From Chloroflexota bacterium (GTDB lineage: Bacteria > Chloroflexota > Dehalococcoidia > SZUA-161 > SpSt-899): a DNA stretch of 10,169 bases. The stretch spans positions 1 through 10,169 of the forward strand of contig QLUN01000020.1 in the NCBI GenBank assembly GCA_018725455.1, written 5' to 3'. Position numbers and translations under genes: made by a program. Positions 1-6,170 of this stretch are shown here, piece after piece (positions within the stretch are counted from its first letter, which is position 1; each line of letters starts with the position of its first letter). The notes beneath the pieces were generated by a model. It did no database searches. It saw only the letters and a list, made by a program, of their open reading frames with translations, and was not told the origin of the DNA.

Positions 1-338
1 CCACCGAGACATTCCCCAGAGTAGGTCCCCGGATCGCGGAGGTGGTGCCGCAGCTTTTCGTGCTCAAAGCCGCGCAAGATCGATTTCGAGATCTGGACCA
101 TCAATCTATGGTCGATCTTAGCATCAACGTCGAAATCCGCTGTATCGAGGCTTTCAAACTCGGCAAGCGCCTCCTTTATCTCCCGCTGTTGTCGTTCCTG
201 AGCAGCCTTGCTGTGATCCCCCAGACGGTCATCGAACCGGTGATCCCCAAGTGCGGTGGCGCTGACGGGAGCCTCCTCCATCCACCTGTCGATGAACCCT
301 TCCGTGCGTCGGTAGAACTCGACTTGGCTGATTTTCAT
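1..338 (-). CDS. DUF885 family protein, putative metallopeptidase (N-terminal fragment)
   Basis: The first 112 codons are present and the rest runs off the left edge; family members are usually about 550-600 residues. The ATG at 338-336 has an AAGGAGGG-type ribosome binding site about 9 nt upstream. The N-terminus shows the familiar DUF885 pattern: an aromatic/Trp helix (residues 8-20), then PVSATALGDHRFDDRL (24-39), then a charged helical stretch rich in Arg, Gln and Glu. From family knowledge, DUF885 proteins carry an HExxPGH-type metal site near the C-terminus and are predicted cytosolic or secreted metallopeptidases. That region lies outside the window and was not seen. No signal peptide is visible at this start. 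The gene follows the COG1751 gene after a 33-bp gap, so it is probably the last visible member of the tldD-tldE operon. Family assignment is fairly secure; function is inferred. Confidence 0.8.
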   Translation of the reverse strand, partial: MKISQVEFYRRTEGFIDRWMEEAPVSATALGDHRFDDRLGDHSKAAQERQQREIKEALAEFESLDTADFDVDAKIDHRLMVQISKSILRGFEHEKLRHHLRDPGTYSGECLG

Positions 339-371
339 TACTTTCTCCCTCCTTCTCCTGAGCGTTTCCAG

Positions 372-1067
372 CTATTCGATCCCAATCAATTTGTAGTATT
401 GATCGAGATCGCCCTTCCAGCCTTCCTGCTCATACTCGGGGAGCCTCCTCCAGGTGCGGCGAGGTTTAGCGATGAGCTCCAGCACCTCAAAGTTGGTGAA
501 GATGTTCCCGCTGTAGGTCGTCTTCACTACGAGGGCCGTGTCCAGCCCCTTGTAGGTACCACCCAGCGTCACGACCGTCTCACCGTCTTCTATCACACCG
601 ACGTCCGTGGCCATCAGCGCGACTTCCACGGCAATCTTCGTCCCTGGACCGAAGAGCTCCAGCGCCTTGTCCACGAACGTCACCGGGACAGGGCTATTCC
701 AGCCCAAGGTCCGCCCCACGCCGGCAAATGGTCGCGTCCCCTGCACCACGACCGCGCCGTTCTTCAGCAAATGCTCTTTGACGTGTCGATACTCCGGACG
801 ACCGAGCCCAATGGGGATATCGCCTTTGGGGCCCCGGGTCTCGCCTGGGTAGTGCGTGACGACGATGAGCTTGATGTCGGTGCCCTCGAGCACCTTTAGT
901 GCCCTCAAGGCGCTTCTTCCTGTCTCCGAGGCCACGACCATCTTCCCAATGTTCAGTTGGCGGGCCCGATCGCGGGAAAGCTCCAGGGCTTTTTGGGTGT
1001 TAACCTCGCCGCGATACTGAAAGTAGCAGGTCGATCTATCGAATCCCAGTTCCTCAGCCGATGTCAC
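372..1067 (-). CDS. COG1751 protein, pyruvate kinase C-terminal-domain-like
   Basis: This is a 231-residue protein of the conserved family related to Archaeoglobus AF0103, whose fold is that of the pyruvate kinase C-terminal (alpha/beta) domain standing alone. Visible family landmarks are CYFQYRGEVNTQKAL near the N-terminus, then KMVVASETGRSALRAL, IKLIVVTHYPG, a conserved KNGAVVVQGT strand, KIAVEVALMATDVGVI and VVTLGGTYKGLDTALVV. No catalytic pyruvate kinase domain is present. The biochemical role of the family is not established; a small-molecule or nucleotide-binding role is only inferred. The longest frame starts at GTG 1076, but that GTG is made by the GGAGGTG ribosome binding site itself. 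The GTG at 1067-1065 sits 8 nt after GGAGG and is preferred. The gene lies 68 bp after the cysteine-cluster gene and 33 bp before the DUF885 gene, in one operon. Confidence 0.85.
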   Translation of the reverse strand: MTSAEELGFDRSTCYFQYRGEVNTQKALELSRDRARQLNIGKMVVASETGRSALRALKVLEGTDIKLIVVTHYPGETRGPKGDIPIGLGRPEYRHVKEHLLKNGAVVVQGTRPFAGVGRTLGWNSPVPVTFVDKALELFGPGTKIAVEVALMATDVGVIEDGETVVTLGGTYKGLDTALVVKTTYSGNIFTNFEVLELIAKPRRTWRRLPEYEQEGWKGDLDQYYKLIGIE

Positions 1068-1135
1068 GCGACTCACCTCCTTGGTTTGATCCTTCTTATC
1101 CGAGTCCTTAGTAATGCCCGCAGGGGGCCATGAGT

Positions 1136-1537
1136 TTATCCATTTCCCGCAAAGTCGTCTCCTTTGTAGTAAATTGTCGCCGGACAGCCGAGACAGCGGG
1201 CAAGCAGTTCACACTCCTTGCAGATCGCTCCACAGGGCGCCACCTCCAGCTTCTCCTGTGGCAATCTGAGATCAAACTCCCCGGGATACGTGACTTTAAC
1301 CCCATTCGTCACCAGAAGGGTAGCACTTTCGAGTCCCCATGCCTCAGGCGTGTCTCGAAAGGACTCCAGCCACCACAGGAGCTTCTTGGGGACAAAGTAC
1401 GCCGCCACGAACTGATCGTCAAACGCACCGATGAATGCCACATAGGGACAGTTTTCGAATGCTCGAGCCAGTTCCTCAGCCTTCTCTGCCGATCCGGCCT
1501 CACCTATGAGAAACCCACAGACCGTCTTTTGTTTCAT
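1136..1537 (-). CDS. Conserved hypothetical protein with C-terminal cysteine cluster
   Basis: I do not recognise a named family for this 133-residue protein. The N-terminal ~90 residues look like a small alpha/beta domain: a Cys7-containing strand, a helix at 16-28 (AEKAEELARAF), then PYVAFIGAFDDQFVAAYFV (31-49) and an aromatic helix with KKLLWWLESF. The order is reminiscent of the RAM/ACT-like ligand-binding fold, but this is weak inference. The C-terminus has PCGAICKECELLARCLGCP (101-119), with cysteines at 102, 106, 109, 115 and 118. It probably binds zinc or an iron-sulfur cluster and resembles the CGxxC..C..CxGC pattern of DUF3795-like proteins. The start is the ATG at 1537, 8 nt after AAGGAGG; the longer frame begins at a GTG overlapping that site. 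The AAGGAGG overlaps the tldE stop codon, so translation is probably coupled to TldE. Confidence 0.75.
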   Translation of the reverse strand: MKQKTVCGFLIGEAGSAEKAEELARAFENCPYVAFIGAFDDQFVAAYFVPKKLLWWLESFRDTPEAWGLESATLLVTNGVKVTYPGEFDLRLPQEKLEVAPCGAICKECELLARCLGCPATIYYKGDDFAGNG

Positions 1538-1550
1538 CTTTGCCGCCTCC

Positions 1551-2882
1551 TTATCCACCGGTTATTGAGACATCCTCAATTCTGATGTAAGGGGTGACGA
1601 GCGACTCTATCCGCTCGGTCTCCCGCGAAAGCCCCGAGACCTTCGGCAGAAGCTCAAAGAGGTTCCCCGCGATCAGGGTCTCGATCAAAGGTCGGGTGAG
1701 TTCGCCGTTCTCGATTAGAAATCCCCCCTTGACCACGCCGGAGAAATCGCCGCTCACCAGTTTGGGGAAGCCGGAGAACCGGGTGACTAAAACACCCCGT
1801 TTGACCTCGCTTATAAGTTCATCCTTGGTTCTGTCCCCCGACTTGATGAGCAAATTTGTCGGGCCGATCGCCGGAACAGCCCTCGTGCCTCCTGAGGCGT
1901 GGCCGGTCGAGGGGCGGTCCTCTTTCCGCGCGGTATAACTATTGTAAAGATACGTCCGCAGGAAGCCATTTTCAATGATCGGCAGGGGAATAGGCGGCAG
2001 GCCTTCCCGGTCGAAAGAGAGGGAACCGGCGCCGCCCTCAATCAGGCCGTCATCCTCAATGGTTAGCAAAGGAGAAGCCACCCGCTCTTCAAGCCTCCCG
2101 GCCCACTTGCTCATCCCCTTCTGGACATTGTTGGCATTTATCGAGTGAATGATCAATCCCATCATCAGCTCCTCGACGGCATCGGGTGACAGGATAACCG
2201 CTCCTTTAAAGCTCTCGCCTCTCTTTGCCCCCAGGGAGGCGATCACGCTCCGGGCGAACTCCAAAGCGATCCTCTTTACGTTGATCTCATCCACTAATCT
2301 TGTGGAGTCGAAGCGATAGTTGAAGCTTGAGACCTCCTCACCGTCCCTGGCCATGCCCATAATAAAGTAGACAAAGTGACTCCCCTGCTCCTCTTCTCTT
2401 ATTCCCCTTGAGCTCACCACCGCACGCCTTCCGACGTTGGCATTGAACTCGGCTGTGCGGACCGTCACCCGACTGTCATACCCTCTAGCAGTTGAGAGTA
2501 TCTCCTCCACTAAGGGGATACTCTCATCCATTCCAAACCCTTCAGCCCTCTCATCATAAAGTCTGGAGACCTTTTTGATGGGCTTTGGCTCAGGAAGCAG
2601 GTTGAACTTATCCCTCGGTGCGGCTTTGCTCAACCTGACCGCATCCCGGGCAGCCGCCTTGATCTTCTTCTCGTCGAACACGTTGACCGAGGCAAAGCCT
2701 AAACCCCCATTAGAGAAGACCCGTATGCCGATCCCGTCCCTGACCTGGCTGGTGGCAACCTTGATCACGTTGCTTTCAGCTCTGACGTTTATCTCTCTCC
2801 CCTGGATCAAGAAGGCTTCTGCCTCATCAGCGCCAAATGCAACCGCTTTTTTCACCGCAAGTTCGCCTAATTCTAAAATCAT
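1551..2882 (-). CDS. tldE: TldE/PmbA, non-catalytic partner of the TldD metalloprotease
   Basis: This 443-residue protein is the TldE/PmbA subunit, normal length for the family. In characterised systems it forms a cytosolic heterodimer with TldD that admits small unfolded peptides; TldE lacks the metal-binding histidines. Landmarks are GREINVRAESN (28-38), the GIGIRVFSNGGLGFASV segment (50-66) and, toward the C-terminus, TNLLIKSGDRTKDEL, GVLVTRFSGFP, GDFSGVVKGGFLIENGEL and the closing TPYIRIEDVSI. No HExxxH motif is present, as expected. The start is the ATG at 2882, which overlaps the tldD stop as ATGA and follows GGGGAGG at a normal distance. An upstream in-frame ATG at 2912 would add ten residues inside tldD and is rejected. 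Overlap with tldD implies translational coupling and equal production of the two subunits. Assignment is secure; the substrate is unknown. Confidence 0.93.
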   Translation of the reverse strand: MILELGELAVKKAVAFGADEAEAFLIQGREINVRAESNVIKVATSQVRDGIGIRVFSNGGLGFASVNVFDEKKIKAAARDAVRLSKAAPRDKFNLLPEPKPIKKVSRLYDERAEGFGMDESIPLVEEILSTARGYDSRVTVRTAEFNANVGRRAVVSSRGIREEEQGSHFVYFIMGMARDGEEVSSFNYRFDSTRLVDEINVKRIALEFARSVIASLGAKRGESFKGAVILSPDAVEELMMGLIIHSINANNVQKGMSKWAGRLEERVASPLLTIEDDGLIEGGAGSLSFDREGLPPIPLPIIENGFLRTYLYNSYTARKEDRPSTGHASGGTRAVPAIGPTNLLIKSGDRTKDELISEVKRGVLVTRFSGFPKLVSGDFSGVVKGGFLIENGELTRPLIETLIAGNLFELLPKVSGLSRETERIESLVTPYIRIEDVSITGG

Positions 2883-4261
2883 CTCTGCCTCCCCCCGATG
2901 ATCGCCTGACATCTAAGATAGGGACCTCCGGCATCGACCTTTGCCGGCTGAAGCTTTCCACAGTAGCCCGCCCCCAGATCGAAGCGGAACTCTCGGGAAG
3001 CGGCGTCCACGGTCTTAAGGACATCGAACGCCTGACCGCAGATGGTCACTCCACGCAGAAGCTCGCCCATACGGCCGTTTTCGATGCGGCATGCCTCCTG
3101 AACGTCGAACATGAACTCGGCATTCGCATCGGCCTGGCCTCCCCCGGCTCCTTTCAAAAGATACCCCTCTTTCATCTCAGCAATCATCTCCTCTAACTCG
3201 TTCTCTCCGGGCTCAATATAGGTATTGCGCATTCTAATCAAAGGGTCATTTGAATACTCGAACGCCCGGGCATTACCCGTCGATGACACGCCGAATATCC
3301 CGGCGGTCTCCCTGTTGTGCAGGTAGGTTTTTAGGATGCCATTTTCGATGATCACCGTCCGCTCGGTGATCACCCCTTCATCATCAACGAGCAGGATGCC
3401 GGCGGCGTGCTCTTCAAACTGCGACGGCCCGCTGTCAACTAAAGTTACCAGTTCACTGGCCACCCTCTGGCCGATTTTGTCCCTGGTGATCGCTCCGGTA
3501 AGCACAGAATCAGCTTCTACAGTGTGGCCGATGGCCTCATGGGCCAGAAGCCCCACGATCCCCGGGTCCAAGATCACCGTGGCCCGCTCCCCCTTGGGGT
3601 GCTTGGCCTGGAGGAGATCGCTGGCCCGTTTGGCGACGATCTCTACCATCTCATCGGGCTCCCTTTTGAAGAGATCCCGCCAACCGCCCGTCGCCCCCAG
3701 GGCTTCAGAAGCTTCTACCCGCTCGCCGTTATCGGCGGCTACACCCATCAGCCTGAATTCGGGCTTGGAATCGATGATCTCCGCCCGGGCACCGTCCGTG
3801 GTCACGATATATTTATGGTCGAGGTTCTCGATGTAACTACAGGCCGTCGCGGCGATGAAACCGAAAGAGCGTAGCTTCTCCTCAGTTTTACGCACCAAAG
3901 CGAGCTTCTCTTCGAAGGGGTGGTCGGTGAGCGGGTCGTCTATCCTGGGGGCGAATCTGCCCCTGGCCAGATTGGCCTGTCCCAGTTTGGCCTGCTCCTG
4001 CTTGCCTGCGGCCTTGGCCCCGCGGATGGCATCGTAAATCGCCCCTTTGATGCTCTCTTTATCGCCACGGCTGGTGCTGCTGAAGCCCCAGCCTCCCCGG
4101 TGAAAAACCCGCACCCCGACGCCGCTATAAAGGGTAGAGCTGACAGTCTCTAGCTCCCCCTGCCGCATGGCGATGTTCGCGCTTCTGCGCTCATGATACC
4201 GCAGCTCGCCGTAGCCCACTCCACTGAACTCACTCAACAGATCTTCCAATAGTTCAAGCAT
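2879..4261 (-). CDS. tldD: TldD, zinc metalloprotease catalytic subunit
   Basis: This 460-residue protein is the catalytic subunit of the TldD/TldE protease. The metal-site motif HEAIGHTVEAD is at 241-251, giving HExxxH with histidines 241 and 246 and Glu242. The conserved C-terminal GAGYCGK supplies Cys434, corresponding to the Cys ligand known from E. coli TldD. Other family segments are MRQGELETV (32-40), SGVGVRVFHRGGWGF (46-60), GILKTYLHNRETAG (308-321) and LLKGAGGGQADAN (368-380). Known relatives remove leader peptides from modified peptide antibiotics such as microcin B17 and degrade short flexible peptides in the cytosol. The ATG at 4261 is preceded by GAGGAGG at about 5 nt and is chosen over an ATG at 4330 that would translate the palindromic repeat upstream. 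It is first in its operon, with tldE following by a 4-nt ATGA overlap. All catalytic residues are present, so it should be active. Confidence 0.95.
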   Translation of the reverse strand: MLELLEDLLSEFSGVGYGELRYHERRSANIAMRQGELETVSSTLYSGVGVRVFHRGGWGFSSTSRGDKESIKGAIYDAIRGAKAAGKQEQAKLGQANLARGRFAPRIDDPLTDHPFEEKLALVRKTEEKLRSFGFIAATACSYIENLDHKYIVTTDGARAEIIDSKPEFRLMGVAADNGERVEASEALGATGGWRDLFKREPDEMVEIVAKRASDLLQAKHPKGERATVILDPGIVGLLAHEAIGHTVEADSVLTGAITRDKIGQRVASELVTLVDSGPSQFEEHAAGILLVDDEGVITERTVIIENGILKTYLHNRETAGIFGVSSTGNARAFEYSNDPLIRMRNTYIEPGENELEEMIAEMKEGYLLKGAGGGQADANAEFMFDVQEACRIENGRMGELLRGVTICGQAFDVLKTVDAASREFRFDLGAGYCGKLQPAKVDAGGPYLRCQAIIGGRQR

Positions 4262-4286
4262 TGTTCCTCCTCTCTTCTTCATTTTT

Positions 4287-4385
4287 GTAGGGGTCGGATT
4301 TATCCGACCCGAGAGTGTTGCATAACCCATCTGAATGAATCTCTCGCCTTACTTCAGGAACGAGTTCGATAAATCGAACCCCTAC
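4287..4385. repeat. Nested palindromic MITE-like element
   Basis: Two outer arms, 4287-4313 and 4361-4385, are inverted imperfect copies that both begin GTAGGGGT when read inward. Each arm is itself palindromic: GGGTCGGA-TTTA-TCCGACCC (4291-4310) and GTTCGAT-AA-ATCGAAC (4364-4379). A third inner pair, GAGAG (4311-4315) and CTCTC (4341-4345), sits inside. It encodes nothing and fills most of the gap between the permease operon and tldD. The structure fits a non-autonomous miniature element or a genome-wide dispersed palindrome; copy number cannot be seen here. Confidence 0.7.
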
Positions 4386-4406
4386 ATCTGGGTAGGGCTT
4401 TAATCT

Positions 4407-4431
4407 CCGCTGAAAACTGCGTTTTCAGCGG
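4407..4431 (-). terminator. Perfect 11-bp hairpin after the permease stop codon
   Basis: CCGCTGAAAAC (4407-4417) and GTTTTCAGCGG (4421-4431) form a perfect stem with a 3-nt loop, 3 nt after the permease stop on the minus strand. The position fits a transcript end for the oligopeptidase-ABC operon. There is no clear U-run after the stem in that direction (AGATTAAAGCC), so it could instead be a 3'-end stabiliser or part of the neighbouring repeat. Confidence 0.4.
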
Positions 4432-4434
4432 TCC

Positions 4435-5211
4435 TCAATAGTGCCCCAGCAGCCCCCTGTTCTTCGCCGTCTTCAGCAGCAGGTTGAACACCAGCAGGCC
4501 GCAGCCAAAATAGAAGGCAGTGTTGATCGCCAGGAATAACAGATCGCCGATGGGAAGCGTGCCGATGGATAGCCCCTCGGCCATCACCCCGCGGATCAGG
4601 CGGCTTCCTTCGGCGAGTGGCAGATAACGCAGGATCGGGAACCGGTCGATCGGAGCCACGATGAGCCCTACCATGGCAAATTGAAGTATCCCGATAAACG
4701 ACTCGAGGCGCTTAAACACCAATGCCAGTCCCGCCATGATAAACCCGATACCGTAAACACCAGCCAGTGTAAGCAGTATCAATGGCAGGAGACTGATTAC
4801 ATCCAGGTGCAGCCACCTGCCGGTAGTTGCCATCATCAACAGAAGGATAACGACGTTAAAGGTGAGCGTGATGGAAAAAGAGCTGACGATGCGAAATAGG
4901 CAGACCCTGGTGAACCCGAGCGGGGACATATACAACTGCTCTAACGTCCCTTCTTGCGCCTCGCGCACCATTCCCTGGGCCATGTCGCTATAGGCGAATA
5001 GAGCAAAGGTCCAGACCAAGAACCCGACTACGATGGCGTCCAGGGTAGCGCCGAAGCCCGGTGCGCCGCCACCGAGAGCGCGCGCCCCGAGGAAGATGAG
5101 CAAGAAAATGATGTAGATAGCGATGAGCCCGGAGATGAAATTGAACAGGTAGCGCCTCATCAGGATAAATTCCTGTTTTAGCATCGTCTTGAAGAGCACC
5201 AGGTATCTCAA
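4435..5211 (-). CDS. ABC-2 type transporter permease
   Basis: This 258-residue inner-membrane protein has about six predicted transmembrane segments, near residues 22-44, 58-78, 107-129, 139-167, 173-188 and 221-247. The cytosolic loop after segment 2 carries MVREAQEGTLEQLYMSPLG (81-99), the coupling-helix motif of the ABC-2 family (E..EGTLE.L..SP). The length is typical of a half-transporter permease working as a dimer with the ATPase encoded just upstream. ABC-2 systems mainly export drugs, lipids, polysaccharides or peptides; the substrate cannot be read from the sequence. The start is an unusual TTG at 5211-5209, with AAGGAGG 6-7 nt upstream. It overlaps the ATPase stop as TTGA, so translation is probably coupled. 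The gene ends 4 nt before a perfect hairpin. Confidence 0.92.
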   Translation of the reverse strand: MRYLVLFKTMLKQEFILMRRYLFNFISGLIAIYIIFLLIFLGARALGGGAPGFGATLDAIVVGFLVWTFALFAYSDMAQGMVREAQEGTLEQLYMSPLGFTRVCLFRIVSSFSITLTFNVVILLLMMATTGRWLHLDVISLLPLILLTLAGVYGIGFIMAGLALVFKRLESFIGILQFAMVGLIVAPIDRFPILRYLPLAEGSRLIRGVMAEGLSIGTLPIGDLLFLAINTAFYFGCGLLVFNLLLKTAKNRGLLGHY

Positions 5212-6170
5212 TTTGCGCCTCCTTTCACAATCTTGAGGAAGATCTCCTCCAGGTCAGGTTCCCGGCGATCGATCGCTTTTATACAACTGTCGCCCGCTTT
5301 CAAGATCTCCATGATCTCGTATATCTGGCTGCCATTGATCAGCTCCACCTCGATCTCGGTGTGATAGTCAGGCTCGCTGATCTTGAGCATCTCGAACCGT
5401 TCCTGCAATCGACTCGCCTGGTGCTCATCCAACCGACCTTCGATCTCGAATCGATAAGCACTGGCCTGGAACAGCTTGAGCAAGTTGGAGACTTTGTCGT
5501 CGGTGACGATTCTCCCACTGTTGATGATGATCACCCTCTCGCAGATATCCTGCACTACACTCATATCGTGGCTGGAGACGATGATCGTCCGCTCGCCCCG
5601 CTGGGCCATCTCTTTTAAGGCGAACCGGAGTTCATGGGACATCCCCACATCGAGCCCCAGGGTCGGCTCGTCGAGCAGCAAAACCTCGGTTCCCTTTACC
5701 AGGGCGCAGGCGACGGCCAGTTTCTGCTGCATCCCCCGGGAGAGCTTGCGGGCCTCCGTCCGTTCTTTCTCTTTGAGCTGGAATAGTTCGATCAACTGAT
5801 CAATATGGCTCCGCACCTGCCGGATGGGGAGCCCTTGCAGGCCGGCGAAGAACTCCAGGTTCTCCCTGACTGAGAGGCGCCAGTAAATATTCCTGTTCCC
5901 CTCCAGGACTGCGGCCACGTGTTTCAAGGCAAGGCGTGGGCTCTTTATAGCATCAGCGCCGTTGATGTGGATCTCTCCCTCGGTAGGCCCGATCAACGTG
6001 CAGAGGCATTTGATCGTCGTCGTCTTCCCCGCGCCGTTCGGCCCCAGGAGCCCGACGACCTCGTTCTTCTGCACGCTGAAGCTGATATCATCGACGGCAA
6101 CGACGTCATTGCCCCGCCGCTGCTTATAGACCTTGGTCAGATGGTGCGCCTCCAGCACTGGTTCGGTCAT
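5208..6170 (-). CDS. ABC transporter ATP-binding protein (exporter type)
   Basis: This 320-residue ATPase powers the ABC-2 permease encoded immediately downstream. Walker A is GPNGAGKT (43-50), the ABC signature is the variant LSRGMQQ (143-149), Walker B is VLLLDE (163-168) with a D-loop at LGLD (171-174), and the H-loop histidine is 201 (SSHD). The Q-loop region reads AAVLEGNRNIYWRLS (86-100), with Glu where most ABC proteins have Gln. From memory this LEGNRN form is shared by a subgroup of ABC-2 ATPases, so it is probably not a defect. The C-terminal ~90 residues after the core form a regulatory or dimerisation extension ending EEIFLKIV, as in the DrrA-type exporter group. The ATG at 6170 overlaps the oligopeptidase stop (ATGA). 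The ribosome binding site is weak (AAGGGATGAG), suggesting coupling to the upstream gene. Confidence 0.93.
   Translation of the reverse strand: MTEPVLEAHHLTKVYKQRRGNDVVAVDDISFSVQKNEVVGLLGPNGAGKTTTIKCLCTLIGPTEGEIHINGADAIKSPRLALKHVAAVLEGNRNIYWRLSVRENLEFFAGLQGLPIRQVRSHIDQLIELFQLKEKERTEARKLSRGMQQKLAVACALVKGTEVLLLDEPTLGLDVGMSHELRFALKEMAQRGERTIIVSSHDMSVVQDICERVIIINSGRIVTDDKVSNLLKLFQASAYRFEIEGRLDEHQASRLQERFEMLKISEPDYHTEIEVELINGSQIYEIMEILKAGDSCIKAIDRREPDLEEIFLKIVKGGAN

Noticed and set aside
42..899. 285-codon plus-strand open frame
   Set aside because: It lies antisense across the DUF885 and COG1751 genes, both with family-level matches and good ribosome binding sites; its product is low-complexity Pro/Arg/His-rich and unrecognisable.
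1108..1305. 65-codon minus-strand frame ending MAPCGHY, overlapping the cysteine-cluster gene
   Set aside because: It is an alternate frame of that gene with no ribosome binding site; the PCG ending looked like a duplicated cysteine motif but stops at once.
2883..2912. Ten-residue N-terminal extension of TldE
   Set aside because: It lies within the tldD coding end; the ATGA overlap and GGGGAGG spacing favour the ATG at 2882.
4262..4330. N-terminal extension of TldD by 23 residues from an upstream ATG
   Set aside because: The extension would translate the palindromic repeat, and a GAGGAGG site points to the ATG at 4261.
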